A DNA stretch of 24,687 nt, from contig JAPXNL010000014.1 in the NCBI GenBank assembly GCA_033808535.1, forward strand, positions 1-24,687. Direction: 5' to 3'. The stretch's first letter is position 1; each line of letters begins with the position of its first letter. Of the stretch, positions 1 through 7,101 are shown one piece after another. A model generated the notes under the pieces. The model saw only the letters and a list, made by a program, of their open reading frames with translations. It did no database searches and was not told the DNA's origin. The position numbers and the translations under genes were made by a program. Origin of the DNA: DTU078 sp033808535. Lineage in GTDB: Bacteria; Bacillota; Clostridia; Oscillospirales; CAG-272.

Positions 1-1
1 C

Positions 2-1258
2 GAGTTTGTTGCTGAGTCTGAAAACGGAGAGGTTGTAAACGACGCCGTATATAAACGCAATCTGGAAGCCCAGGAGCAACTCAACATAAAACTTAATTAC
101 TCCATACAACCCGGAGGAGTTGATTTCGGCCAATATGCAACGGCATTGCGCAAGAGCAACATGTCCGGCGATCAGGCATATGACATCCTTGCGATGTACG
201 CATATTTCGCCGTGGCGATAACCTCCGAAAAACTTACGTATAATCTCTGCCAGCTGCCTTATTTCACGCCCGCAAAACCCTGGTGGAACAAGTACTTCAC
301 TGAAGAAATGACACTGTTCGACCAGCTCTATTTCGCAGTCGGCGACCTGAGCCTGACATCCACGCAGTGTATTCACGCCATTTTCTTCAACAAGCAGCTT
401 GTCAAGGATTACTTTGGCGATTTAAATCTATATAGTGTCGTCGAAGAAGGCAAATGGACAATCGATTACTTTTATGACCTTGTAAAAGGAGTATACGCGG
501 ATCTAAACGGCAACTCGATGGTTGATGAGGCCGACATGTACGCTGTGGGACTGAGCGGCGTGTCCACCCCAGTGGATGCGTATCTCGATGCCTTTGACCT
601 CAAAATAACGGAAAAGGATTCCGAGGGCATACCCAGACTTGTTTATAAAAACGAGCGCACGATATCTGCGTTTGAGAAGGTTTTTAACCTGACGTTCAAC
701 AATACCGGCGTCGGGTATTATCCGACAACGATTGAGACATATCTTTTAATGCAGGATAAGTTCAACAACTCGGAAACCATGTTTCTGTTTGATATGTTCC
801 ATGCCACAAACAGGCTGCGCAACATGGAGGACGATTACGGAGTTCTGCCGATGATCAAATATGATGAGGCGCAGAGCGGATATTACACCAACGTCTCGGA
901 CATATATTCCCTGCTTGCAGTCACGTCGGACACAAGGAACCCCGAAGTCACGGGCGCCGTATTCGAGCTGTTGTCACAGAAATCATATGATTACGTCACA
1001 CCCGCATATTTCGAGATAGCGCTGAAAAGAAAATATGCCTCAACAGACATAGACGCGCAAATGTATGATCTGATCAGGGCAGGCACAAGGTTCAATTTCG
1101 GACTTGTATACTCAAACTGCATAAGCAATCCGATTTGGATGTGGCGAGGTCTGATTATCAATAAAAGCAGCGATTTCGTTTCCACCTTTACGGCAAGCGA
1201 AAAAGTTATAGAAAAGCAGCTTGAAGATGTTGTCAAGTTTTATATGGACAATAAATAA
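2..1258 (+). CDS. ABC transporter extracellular solute-binding protein, 5' truncated by window edge
   Basis: The reading frame is open from base 2, so the ttg at 146 is only an internal codon and the true start, with its lipoprotein signal, lies upstream of the window. The 418 visible residues resemble family 1 (sugar-type) solute-binding lipoproteins: a hinge-like N-terminal lobe segment (VYKRNLEAQEQLNIKLNYS), a calcium-loop-like stretch DLNGNSMVDEADMYAVGL common in clostridial members, and a C-terminal half rich in aromatic residues. The usual role is capture of an oligosaccharide outside the cell and delivery to an ABC permease. No permease gene is visible downstream; the gene is closed by its own terminator at 1278, so its partners must lie upstream or elsewhere. 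The substrate cannot be read from the sequence. Confidence 0.85.
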   Translation, partial: EFVAESENGEVVNDAVYKRNLEAQEQLNIKLNYSIQPGGVDFGQYATALRKSNMSGDQAYDILAMYAYFAVAITSEKLTYNLCQLPYFTPAKPWWNKYFTEEMTLFDQLYFAVGDLSLTSTQCIHAIFFNKQLVKDYFGDLNLYSVVEEGKWTIDYFYDLVKGVYADLNGNSMVDEADMYAVGLSGVSTPVDAYLDAFDLKITEKDSEGIPRLVYKNERTISAFEKVFNLTFNNTGVGYYPTTIETYLLMQDKFNNSETMFLFDMFHATNRLRNMEDDYGVLPMIKYDEAQSGYYTNVSDIYSLLAVTSDTRNPEVTGAVFELLSQKSYDYVTPAYFEIALKRKYASTDIDAQMYDLIRAGTRFNFGLVYSNCISNPIWMWRGLIINKSSDFVSTFTASEKVIEKQLEDVVKFYMDNK

Positions 1259-1277
1259 ATAGATATCATCCCCAACC

Positions 1278-1320
1278 GGTCCGGGCAACCATATTAAGTT
1301 ACCCGGGCCAGTTTATTTTT
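1278..1320 (+). terminator. Rho-independent terminator after the solute-binding protein gene
   Basis: A 12-bp stem (GGTCCGGGCAAC with GTTACCCGGGCC, two G-U pairs) encloses a loop of about 8 bases and is followed by GTTTATTTTTCT. It lies 20 bases past the stop codon. Confidence 0.8.
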
Positions 1321-1388
1321 CTGGCACAGTAAATGACAGCTTATTGCCGCTTTGCATCGGGTTTACGGGCAAAAGGTTTTATTTTTCA

Positions 1389-1394
1389 TATAAT
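1389..1394 (+). promoter_or_regulatory. Probable -10 box (TATAAT)
   Basis: A perfect TATAAT stands 63 bases before the ATG at 1457, but no good -35 hexamer is found at 16-18 bases upstream. Transcription starting near 1400 would leave only about 14 bases ahead of the ATG at 1415, which supports 1457 as the real start. Confidence 0.4.
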
Positions 1395-1456
1395 GATACC
1401 GGTGTTATGGTGAAATGCCCTTCACCCGATACAAAAGCAATAGGAGATTTATAGTC

Positions 1457-2017
1457 ATGTTCAATACAAGGAGCAACAATATAACCTGCAGGCAGCTCCG
1501 GCTGTCCAATGCCCTGCGGCGGCTTTGGTTCGAGCATGTGTTATGGACGCGATTTTTCATTGTCAGCACAGCTTTTGACCTGCCCGACCTTTCGCTTGTG
1601 ACACAAAGACTGCTGCAAAACCCGGTTGATTTCGAAAAGGAGCTTGGACCGCTTTACGGCAGACAAAAAGCAGCGGAGTTCAGGCAGCATTTCACAGACC
1701 ATTTACTTATTGCGGCAGCGCTTGTCAATACGGCTAAAGCAGGCAACGAGGAAGAGGCGGCAAATCAACGCAGGTTATGGTACGAGAATGCTGCGGATAT
1801 AGCAAAATTCCTTGCGTCGATCAATCCTTTCTGGAGTGAGCGCATCTGGAAAGACATGCTGTTTAGCCATCTCGACATGACGGAAAACGAAGCGGTGTTC
1901 TTACTTACCGGCGAATATGAAAAAGGCATAAAAATCTACGACGATATCCAGGTGCAGGCGATGAAAATGGCTGATGAGATGACCTGCGGGATCATCCGCC
2001 AATTCCGGATTAGATAA
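1457..2017 (+). CDS. Conserved hypothetical protein (family often mislabelled acetylglutamate kinase)
   Basis: This is a 186-residue soluble, mainly helical protein. The ATG at 1457 is preceded by AGGAG 10 bases upstream; an earlier in-frame ATG at 1415 has no clear ribosome site and sits almost on the predicted transcription start. The sequence (RLWFEHVLWTRFFIVSTA near the start, then HLLIAAALVNTAKAG, ENAADIAKFLASINPFWS and HLDMTENEAVFLLTG) matches from memory a widespread Firmicutes family sometimes annotated as acetylglutamate kinase. It has no amino-acid-kinase fold motifs and is too short for one, so I do not accept that name. The gene is monocistronic between a -10 box at 1389 and a terminator at 2069. 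Function unknown. Confidence 0.7.
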   Translation: MFNTRSNNITCRQLRLSNALRRLWFEHVLWTRFFIVSTAFDLPDLSLVTQRLLQNPVDFEKELGPLYGRQKAAEFRQHFTDHLLIAAALVNTAKAGNEEEAANQRRLWYENAADIAKFLASINPFWSERIWKDMLFSHLDMTENEAVFLLTGEYEKGIKIYDDIQVQAMKMADEMTCGIIRQFRIR

Positions 2018-2068
2018 ACAGCCGTAAATGACACAGCTGCTCAAGGTCCCCCTTTGCACATATAAATG

Positions 2069-2122
2069 CGGGATTGCCCCTGCCACAGCCGATATCGGCT
2101 TGCACGGGCAATCCCGCTTTTT
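2069..2122 (+). terminator. Rho-independent terminator
   Basis: A 12-bp perfect stem (GCGGGATTGCCC with GGGCAATCCCGC) with a loop of about 25 bases is followed directly by TTTTT. It closes the hypothetical gene at 1457-2017. Confidence 0.8.
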
Positions 2123-2152
2123 GTTGCTTTGAGCAAATTTATTTAAAAATTA

Positions 2153-2181
2153 TGGAAATAAACCGGTAATTGTGTTATAAT
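2153..2181 (+). promoter_or_regulatory. Sigma-A promoter with extended -10 for the HD-domain gene
   Basis: TGGAAA (4 of 6 against TTGACA) lies 17 bases ahead of a perfect TATAAT at 2176-2181. The -10 is preceded by TGT, giving the extended TGnTATAAT form that compensates for a weak -35. It is about 30 bases before the start codon. Confidence 0.65.
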
Positions 2182-2213
2182 CTAAAAAATATCTTTAAAA
2201 AGGCAGGAACGGT

Positions 2214-3143
2214 ATGTTTTTTGATGTAAACACGATTAACGAAACCGGTATTTCCCGTGGTTTGGGAAAATACGAGTATTTCTGTCATCCGCGATATGTC
2301 GTTAAAAGTAAATATTATTGCCGCATCGCACACTCCGTGCTGTCGACAGGCTGTTTGCGGAAGTGCAGCTCTTGCCCGCTTATGCGCGGATTTACGCAAG
2401 GCGAGCAGTCCGGGCTTCCGGAATGCCATTATTACGACTTTTACGCTTATGAAAATAGGTTCAGAACACCGGAAGATGAAAAATTGCGCATTGACAAACT
2501 CATGGGGTGGTATGGCGTGCCTTTGTTCCCTCATTTCGCTCAGCCCGGCGAATGCGGATTACTTGGTTCTGAACTTGTCCAAAAAGCTCTGCAATATGCC
2601 GCAGTCGCTCATTTTGGCGCTACGCGCAAAGGGTCAAAAATGCCCTTCATATTCCATCCTGTTGAAGCCGCAATGATTGCAAACACGTTGACTGATGACG
2701 AGGAAGTAGTAGCCGCTGCCGCGCTCCATGATGTCGCGGAGGATACGGATTATACACTTGACGATATCCGCGCTGTTTTCGGCGAGAAAATCGCGTCGCT
2801 TGTTGCCTCCGAATCAGAAGACAAACGCAAGGAAATCTCAGCCAAGCAGAGCTGGTTCATACGTAAAGATGAAGCGCTCAATAATCTGGCAAATGCATTC
2901 CGGGAGGCAAAACTTATTTGCCTGGCGGACAAGCTGTCCAACATGCGCGATATAAAGGCCGATTATGATGAGTTAAAAGATGAGCTTTGGACGCGCTTTA
3001 ATCAGCACGACCCCACAGCACACGCATGGTATTATGGAACCATTCGCGATATTTGCAAATCCGATTTCAAGGGAACAGACACGTGGCAGGAGTATGCATG
3101 CTTAATTGACGAGGTTTTCTCAAGATATATTGAATCCAAATAA
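2214..3143 (+). CDS. HD-domain (p)ppGpp hydrolase-like protein with Cys-rich N-terminal domain
   Basis: The 309-residue protein has two parts. Residues about 118-309 carry the metal-dependent HD phosphohydrolase of the RelA/SpoT hydrolase and MESH1 type: H133, then RKGSKMPFIFHP (H148), the HD pair in ALHDVAEDT (H172-D173), and CLADKLSNMRDI for the distal Asp. No synthetase domain follows, so it would only degrade ppGpp-like nucleotides or a related pyrophosphate substrate. Residues 1-115 are an extension I do not recognise, with seven cysteines (24, 36, 47, 51, 54, 71, 114), three of them as CxxxCxxC, suggesting a metal site. The start is set by AGGCAGG just upstream and a promoter at 2153. 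It is a single-gene unit. The hydrolase call is firm for the fold, not for the substrate. Confidence 0.8.
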   Translation: MFFDVNTINETGISRGLGKYEYFCHPRYVVKSKYYCRIAHSVLSTGCLRKCSSCPLMRGFTQGEQSGLPECHYYDFYAYENRFRTPEDEKLRIDKLMGWYGVPLFPHFAQPGECGLLGSELVQKALQYAAVAHFGATRKGSKMPFIFHPVEAAMIANTLTDDEEVVAAAALHDVAEDTDYTLDDIRAVFGEKIASLVASESEDKRKEISAKQSWFIRKDEALNNLANAFREAKLICLADKLSNMRDIKADYDELKDELWTRFNQHDPTAHAWYYGTIRDICKSDFKGTDTWQEYACLIDEVFSRYIESK

Positions 3144-3153
3144 ACATATGAAA

Positions 3154-3200
3154 ACACCCCGCTTGTCAGACAGCTTCGGTCTAACAAACGGGGTGTAATT
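3154..3200. terminator. Bidirectional terminator between convergent genes
   Basis: ACACCCCG at 3154-3161 pairs with CGGGGTGT at 3189-3196, extended inward by a CTTGT/ACAAA-like stem around a TTCG-containing loop. On the minus strand the stem is followed by TTTT; on the plus strand the T-run is weaker. It separates the HD gene (+) from the histidinol phosphatase gene (-). Confidence 0.75.
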
Positions 3201-3207
3201 CTTACAG

Positions 3208-3981
3208 TTAAAACGGTTTGCGCAGTGAAAGCGGATTATCCTTTATTTTTATGCCGAGCTTATCGGCAAACTCAATAGTCTGTCTGACATTGCCCGGTTC
3301 GGCGACCGCGTCGGGGCTGTGCGCGTCGCAGCCGGCTACCACACGGCAGCCGCTCTCGGCGACGACGCGCCAGAATTCGGTGGTCGGATACGCTCGCGAG
3401 TCGCGCAGCCCGAGCATGTTTATCTCAAGCGGTATGTCAAGCTCGCGCGACGCGTCGCAAATGCGGCTGACCTCGCGCCTGTAGACGGCAATATCACCGC
3501 CAAATGATATAACGTCGGGATGGGCAACATATGTAAACCTGCCTGTCTTCATCCCTTCGATTATCTGCGATGCATAGGCTTTGAGGCGCTCCGGGTCTGA
3601 GGTAGGCTGACCTGAATATCTTCCCTCGATCTCGTTATCCATAAAATGCTGCCCCAAAATCAAAAAGTCAAGCTCATACGGCTCGATAAGCGCAAGGAAC
3701 TTATCAAAAAACTTCGGGTAATATTCGGCTTCAAGCCCGATTTTTATATCTATCCTGCCCTTATACTCCTCGCGCAATGCGGCAAGCGTTTCATAGTAGT
3801 CGGAAAGCTCCTCCAGCTTCATGCGGAACCCTGAGTAATACCCGCCCTCGAAAACGTACGGCGAATGGTCGGAAAAACCGAGTGTCTTAAGACCTCGCGA
3901 GATTGCGGTTTCGATATATTCACGCTCTGTTCCCGAGGCATGGCGGCACCTGACAGTGTGTGTATGGTAATTTACGGTCAT
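3208..3981 (-). CDS. hisK: Histidinol-phosphatase, PHP family
   Basis: The 257-residue protein is a full-length PHP-family phosphoesterase that removes phosphate from L-histidinol phosphate in histidine synthesis, in the cytosol. Metal-binding signatures are in family order: HTH at residues 6-8 (NYHTHTVRCRH), SDHSP with D38-H39, GLEAEYY, LGQHF, AHPD and, near the C-terminus, AGCDAHSP. The start has GAAAGG just upstream and a near-consensus promoter at 4024-4052. It stands alone rather than in a his operon, as is common for this form. PHP proteins include other phosphatases, but the spacing of motifs and the length fit the HisK branch best. Confidence 0.85.
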   Translation of the reverse strand: MTVNYHTHTVRCRHASGTEREYIETAISRGLKTLGFSDHSPYVFEGGYYSGFRMKLEELSDYYETLAALREEYKGRIDIKIGLEAEYYPKFFDKFLALIEPYELDFLILGQHFMDNEIEGRYSGQPTSDPERLKAYASQIIEGMKTGRFTYVAHPDVISFGGDIAVYRREVSRICDASRELDIPLEINMLGLRDSRAYPTTEFWRVVAESGCRVVAGCDAHSPDAVAEPGNVRQTIEFADKLGIKIKDNPLSLRKPF

Positions 3982-4023
3982 TTTATTTGCCTTTCATCCC
4001 AGCAGCATTTTCCACTGTCAATT

Positions 4024-4052
4024 ATTATACGACCAATTACTACAACAATCAA
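4024..4052 (-). promoter_or_regulatory. Sigma-A promoter for hisK
   Basis: On the minus strand TTGATT (4047-4052) is followed after 17 bases by a perfect TATAAT (4024-4029). It lies about 45 bases before the hisK ATG. Confidence 0.75.
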
Positions 4053-4110
4053 CCCTCAAAATTCACAATATTGCGTCTGCTTTGGTTTTCTTTTTCCGCT
4101 GAAAACCATA

Positions 4111-4147
4111 CGCCCGCCCACGGTCAAGCCGGTTGGCGGGCGTTTTT
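4111..4147 (-). terminator. Hairpin terminator after the acyl-CoA synthetase fusion gene
   Basis: CGCCCGCC (4111-4118) pairs with GGCGGGCG (4135-4142). The best T-run is on the plus strand (TTTTT at 4143), but the only gene that needs ending here is the minus-strand gene stopping at 4167. In that direction the stem is followed by TATGGTTTTC. A second small hairpin (GGTTTTC with GAAAACC, 4084-4107) follows immediately. Confidence 0.5.
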
Positions 4148-4166
4148 GCGCTAAAATGTACGCGAT

Positions 4167-6431
4167 TTACTTTTTGTTGCGGATTTCCACACGCCTAATC
4201 TTGCCGCTGATTGTCTTCGGAAGCTCGTCAACGAACTCGACAATGCGCGGGTATTTGTACGGCGCGGTTTTGGCCTTGACGTATTCCTGAACCTCTTTAA
4301 CGCTTTCAGCTGTGGGAGTGTACCCCTTTACCGGCACGATTGTGGCTTTAACAACCTGCCCCCTGATCTCATCGGGCACACCTGTCACGGCACATTCCAG
4401 CACGAACGGCAGCTCCATGATAACACTTTCGACCTCAAACGGCCCGATGCGATAGCCCGATGATTTGATTAGGTCGTCACTGCGCCCTACATACCAGAAA
4501 TATCCGTCCTCGTCGCGCCATGCCATGTCGCCGGTATGGTACACGCCGCCTCTCCAGGCATTTTTCGTCGCTTCCGGATCGTTGTAGTACTCCTTGAACA
4601 AGCCGCAGGGCATACCTTTGTCGACGCGAATGACAATCTCGCCGGTTTCACCCTTCGGAACAGGCTTGCAGTCGGAATCCACAAGGTCGACATCGTATAG
4701 CGGCGACGGTATGCCCATGGATCCGGGCTTTTCTTTTGTACCGTTGAGATTTGCGATTGTCAGCGTCGTCTCGGTCTGACCGAAGCCTTCCTTGAGCGCG
4801 ATGCCGGTTGCTTCGAGAAATTTCTGGTATACCTCGGGGTTCAGCGCTTCGCCCGCAACAGTCGCATAAACGACCGACGAAAGGTCGTACTTTGACAAAT
4901 CCTCTTTGATAAAGAAGCGGAACATCGTCGGCGGCGCGCAGAACGTGGTTATCTTGTACTTTGCGAACATCGGCAGTATATCCGCCGCGTCAAATTTATT
5001 AAAGTCGTAGGTAAACACCGCTCCTCCGCACAGCCACTGACCGTAGAGCTTGCCCCACATCGCCTTGCCCCAGCCGGTATCCGAGATCGTGAAGTGGAGC
5101 CCGTCTTCTTTTACATTGTGCCAGTACTTTGCGGTTATGAAATGGCCAAGCGGGTACTTGTGATTGTGCAGCACGACCTTGGGATATCCTGTTGTGCCCG
5201 AGCTGAAAAACTCGAGCAGGTCGTCGTCGCCGCACGGCGTATCGGATGTGCGCTCGAACACGTCGGAGCAGGCGGTAAACTCGTCGTCAAACGAGTGCCA
5301 TCCCTCGCATCTGCCGTTGACGCTTATAAGCACTCGCACTGTCGGCGATGTCGGAAGCGCCGACTCCGCTTCGGCTGCGACCTCTCCTTCAACCGTGCAG
5401 ACAAGCGCCGCGACGCCGGCTTTTTCAAAGCGATACTCAAAGTCTTTCTTCATCAGCAGGTTAGTTGCCGGTATCGCGACCGCGCCCAGCTTGTGCAGGC
5501 CGAGTATGCAGGGCCAGAACTGCCAGTGGCGTTTCAGCACAAGCATCACCCTGTCCCCGCGGCTTATGCCGAGCGAGGCGAAGTAGTTTGCAGCCTGCGA
5601 CGAAAGCCTGCTCATGTCGCCGAACGTGAAGCTCCGCGCCGTGTGGTCGGAAGAAACATGCAGCATCGCCAGCTTGTCGGGCGACTGTGCCGCAATTTTG
5701 TCAACACAGTCGAAAGCGAAGTTAAAATGGTCGGCGCCGGGAAACTCAATATCGACAAGCGCTCCGTTGCGCTCCTTTGCCACTATGAAATCGCCGTAGC
5801 GCACCGTGACAACAGGCGCCTCTTCCGGCTTTTTCACCTCACCGCCGTAGGCAGATGCACGGCCAAGCGCGTCGGTCACGACCGCGATGAACTCGCAGGG
5901 CTCGAAGCCCACCGCAATCATGCCGTGCGGCTGTGAGCTGTCGTAATAGATTGCGTCGCCGGCGTGCAAAATCTCGGTGTGACCTGCGACCTCAATCTTC
6001 AGTGAACCACGCAATACATAGTCAAACTCCTCGCCCACATGCGACGAGAGCGGGATGGGCTGATTTTGCGCGGCTTCGTCATACGGTACGGTTACAAGGA
6101 AAGGCTCGGACAGTCTGCCCGCGAATGCCGACGCCAGATGTTCGTATTTAAACCCCCGACGGCGGTTGAGCGGCATTCCCTCCCCTGTCCGAACCACCGA
6201 AAAGGTTTTAAGACGCGCATCCTCGCCCGATATGAGCGCGGTAATGTCAACGCCGAGCTCCCTCGCGCAGTTGTGTATGAATGTAAATGAAAAGTCGAGC
6301 TCACCTGCCTCTGCGCGCAGGTACTCCTCCTCGCTCACTCCTGTGACCGCCGCCATCTCACGGGCGCTTTTACCTTGAATCGCGCGCAGCTCGGCTATGC
6401 GCGACGCGATTAGCTTGATCTGATTATCCAT
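4167..6431 (-). CDS. XRE helix-turn-helix / cupin / acyl-CoA synthetase (AMP-forming) fusion protein
   Basis: This 754-residue protein has three parts. Residues 6-60 are an XRE-type helix-turn-helix. Residues about 108-186 are a cupin with H131, E135 and H169 in the metal-ligand positions. Residues about 235-754 are a complete ANL-superfamily adenylate-forming enzyme: P-loop SGTTGYPK at 411-418, EGFGQTETT, then HTGDMAWRDEDGYFWYVGRSDD, and catalytic K744 in PKTISGKIRR. The reaction would be acid + ATP + CoA to acyl-CoA + AMP + PPi, and the sequence is closest to the medium-chain acetyl-CoA-synthetase-like branch. XRE-cupin proteins are usually separate regulators, so here a ligand sensor is covalently joined to an enzyme. 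GGAGG stands ahead of the ATG. Transcription passes through an Ile-type T-box at 6499-6864, which suggests a role tied to isoleucine supply. The substrate is not proven. Confidence 0.88.
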   Translation of the reverse strand: MDNQIKLIASRIAELRAIQGKSAREMAAVTGVSEEEYLRAEAGELDFSFTFIHNCARELGVDITALISGEDARLKTFSVVRTGEGMPLNRRRGFKYEHLASAFAGRLSEPFLVTVPYDEAAQNQPIPLSSHVGEEFDYVLRGSLKIEVAGHTEILHAGDAIYYDSSQPHGMIAVGFEPCEFIAVVTDALGRASAYGGEVKKPEEAPVVTVRYGDFIVAKERNGALVDIEFPGADHFNFAFDCVDKIAAQSPDKLAMLHVSSDHTARSFTFGDMSRLSSQAANYFASLGISRGDRVMLVLKRHWQFWPCILGLHKLGAVAIPATNLLMKKDFEYRFEKAGVAALVCTVEGEVAAEAESALPTSPTVRVLISVNGRCEGWHSFDDEFTACSDVFERTSDTPCGDDDLLEFFSSGTTGYPKVVLHNHKYPLGHFITAKYWHNVKEDGLHFTISDTGWGKAMWGKLYGQWLCGGAVFTYDFNKFDAADILPMFAKYKITTFCAPPTMFRFFIKEDLSKYDLSSVVYATVAGEALNPEVYQKFLEATGIALKEGFGQTETTLTIANLNGTKEKPGSMGIPSPLYDVDLVDSDCKPVPKGETGEIVIRVDKGMPCGLFKEYYNDPEATKNAWRGGVYHTGDMAWRDEDGYFWYVGRSDDLIKSSGYRIGPFEVESVIMELPFVLECAVTGVPDEIRGQVVKATIVPVKGYTPTAESVKEVQEYVKAKTAPYKYPRIVEFVDELPKTISGKIRRVEIRNKK

Positions 6432-6498
6432 TATGCGTTATCCTCCGGGTATGTCGTAATTTATTATTGACCTGTTTATGTATTCTATTTGACGGAAA

Positions 6499-6864
6499 TA
6501 AAAAAACTCCCGCCCCTGTTGGGACGAGAGTTCCGGTTAATCTCCCGCGGTACCACCCAAATTGACGCTAAATGCGTCCGCTTGACAGGATCGGCTGAAA
6601 ATCCTTTGCTCACAGATACGCACACCGCGCACCGTTTTGTTTAGCTTCCGATTTTCGGCTTAATCCCTGCGCCTTAACGCGGCGCGCCCGTTTTGCTTAA
6701 AATTTTACGGGCTTTTATCGTCGCAGCCTGTCCGCGCCTGCGGTTCAGCTGCGCCGCTTCGGGAGTGATTTGCAGCGTAACCGCGCCGCCCCGCTTTCAC
6801 CTGGCTGGGGCTCTCTGCAGGCGTTTGGTTCCGTGCCGTCTCCGTCACTGCGTTTGTTATAATT
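6499..6864 (-). promoter_or_regulatory. T-box riboswitch leader, isoleucine (AUC) specifier, for the acyl-CoA synthetase fusion gene
   Basis: Reading the minus strand, Stem I can be folded by hand: GGAG/CTCC at the base, then the specifier loop, GCA/TGC, AACC/GGTT, CGCC/GGCG and CCCC/GGGG. The distal T-box signatures AGAGAG and GGTGAAAG are present. The 3' side of the specifier loop is AAATCA (6771-6766). The codon in the usual place, followed by one purine, is ATC (6767-6769), pairing with the GAU anticodon of tRNA-Ile. The antiterminator carries TGGGTGGTACCGCGG (about 6545-6559); its TGGT bulge fits an ACCA 3' end, meaning discriminator A, as in tRNA-Ile. The leader ends in the terminator at 6500-6531. 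Uncharged tRNA-Ile should stabilise the antiterminator and permit transcription of the fusion gene 70 bases downstream. Confidence 0.93.
6500..6531 (-). terminator. T-box regulated intrinsic terminator
   Basis: On the minus strand ACTCTCGTCCC pairs with GGGGCGGGAGT over 11 bp (two G-U pairs) around a short AACA loop, followed by seven T. Its 5' arm lies just past the conserved T-box sequence, giving the standard alternative fold. Confidence 0.9.
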
Positions 6865-6870
6865 GAATGC

Positions 6871-6899
6871 ATTTTACCACATTTACAGCGTTTTGTCAA
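6871..6899 (-). promoter_or_regulatory. Sigma-A promoter for the T-box leader
   Basis: On the minus strand a perfect TTGACA (6894-6899), a 17-base spacer and TAAAAT (6871-6876) precede the leader. The predicted transcription start is near 6864, just before Stem I. Confidence 0.85.
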
Positions 6900-7040
6900 C
6901 ACCGCTTTATAAAAATATATAAAAATTGCGCAGTTATGTTCATATAGCCAATATTATGCCATTTTAGCTTAATATCGAGCATATTATCATGTCTGCGCAG
7001 TCTTACCATTATATTGTATATAATTACACAATATCCGGTA

Positions 7041-7070
7041 TTGACATGAAAACCTTTTTAGAGGTATAAT
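7041..7070 (+). promoter_or_regulatory. Sigma-A promoter for the SGNH hydrolase operon
   Basis: A perfect TTGACA (7041-7046), an 18-base spacer and a perfect TATAAT (7065-7070) lie 32 bases before the ATG. The 141 bases between this and the divergent T-box promoter are AT-rich and hold no gene; an 8-base direct repeat TGCGCAGT occurs at 6927 and 6994, of unknown meaning. Confidence 0.85.
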
Positions 7071-7101
7071 ATACCATAAATAACTAACAGGGGGTAAAAA
7101 C

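Noticed and set aside
1415..1456. Longer start for the hypothetical gene at 1457
   Set aside because: No ribosome site, and it would sit about 14 bases after the predicted transcription start; the ATG at 1457 has AGGAG.
1457..2017. Acetylglutamate kinase label
   Set aside because: The protein lacks amino-acid-kinase motifs and is too short; I think the label is a database error passed along this family.
5094..5936. 280-residue plus-strand open frame within the acyl-CoA synthetase gene
   Set aside because: Antisense shadow of a G-C-rich gene with clear catalytic motifs; no ribosome site or recognisable domain.
6705..6902. 65-residue minus-strand frame in the T-box leader
   Set aside because: It runs through Stem I and the promoter; RNA structure explains this region.
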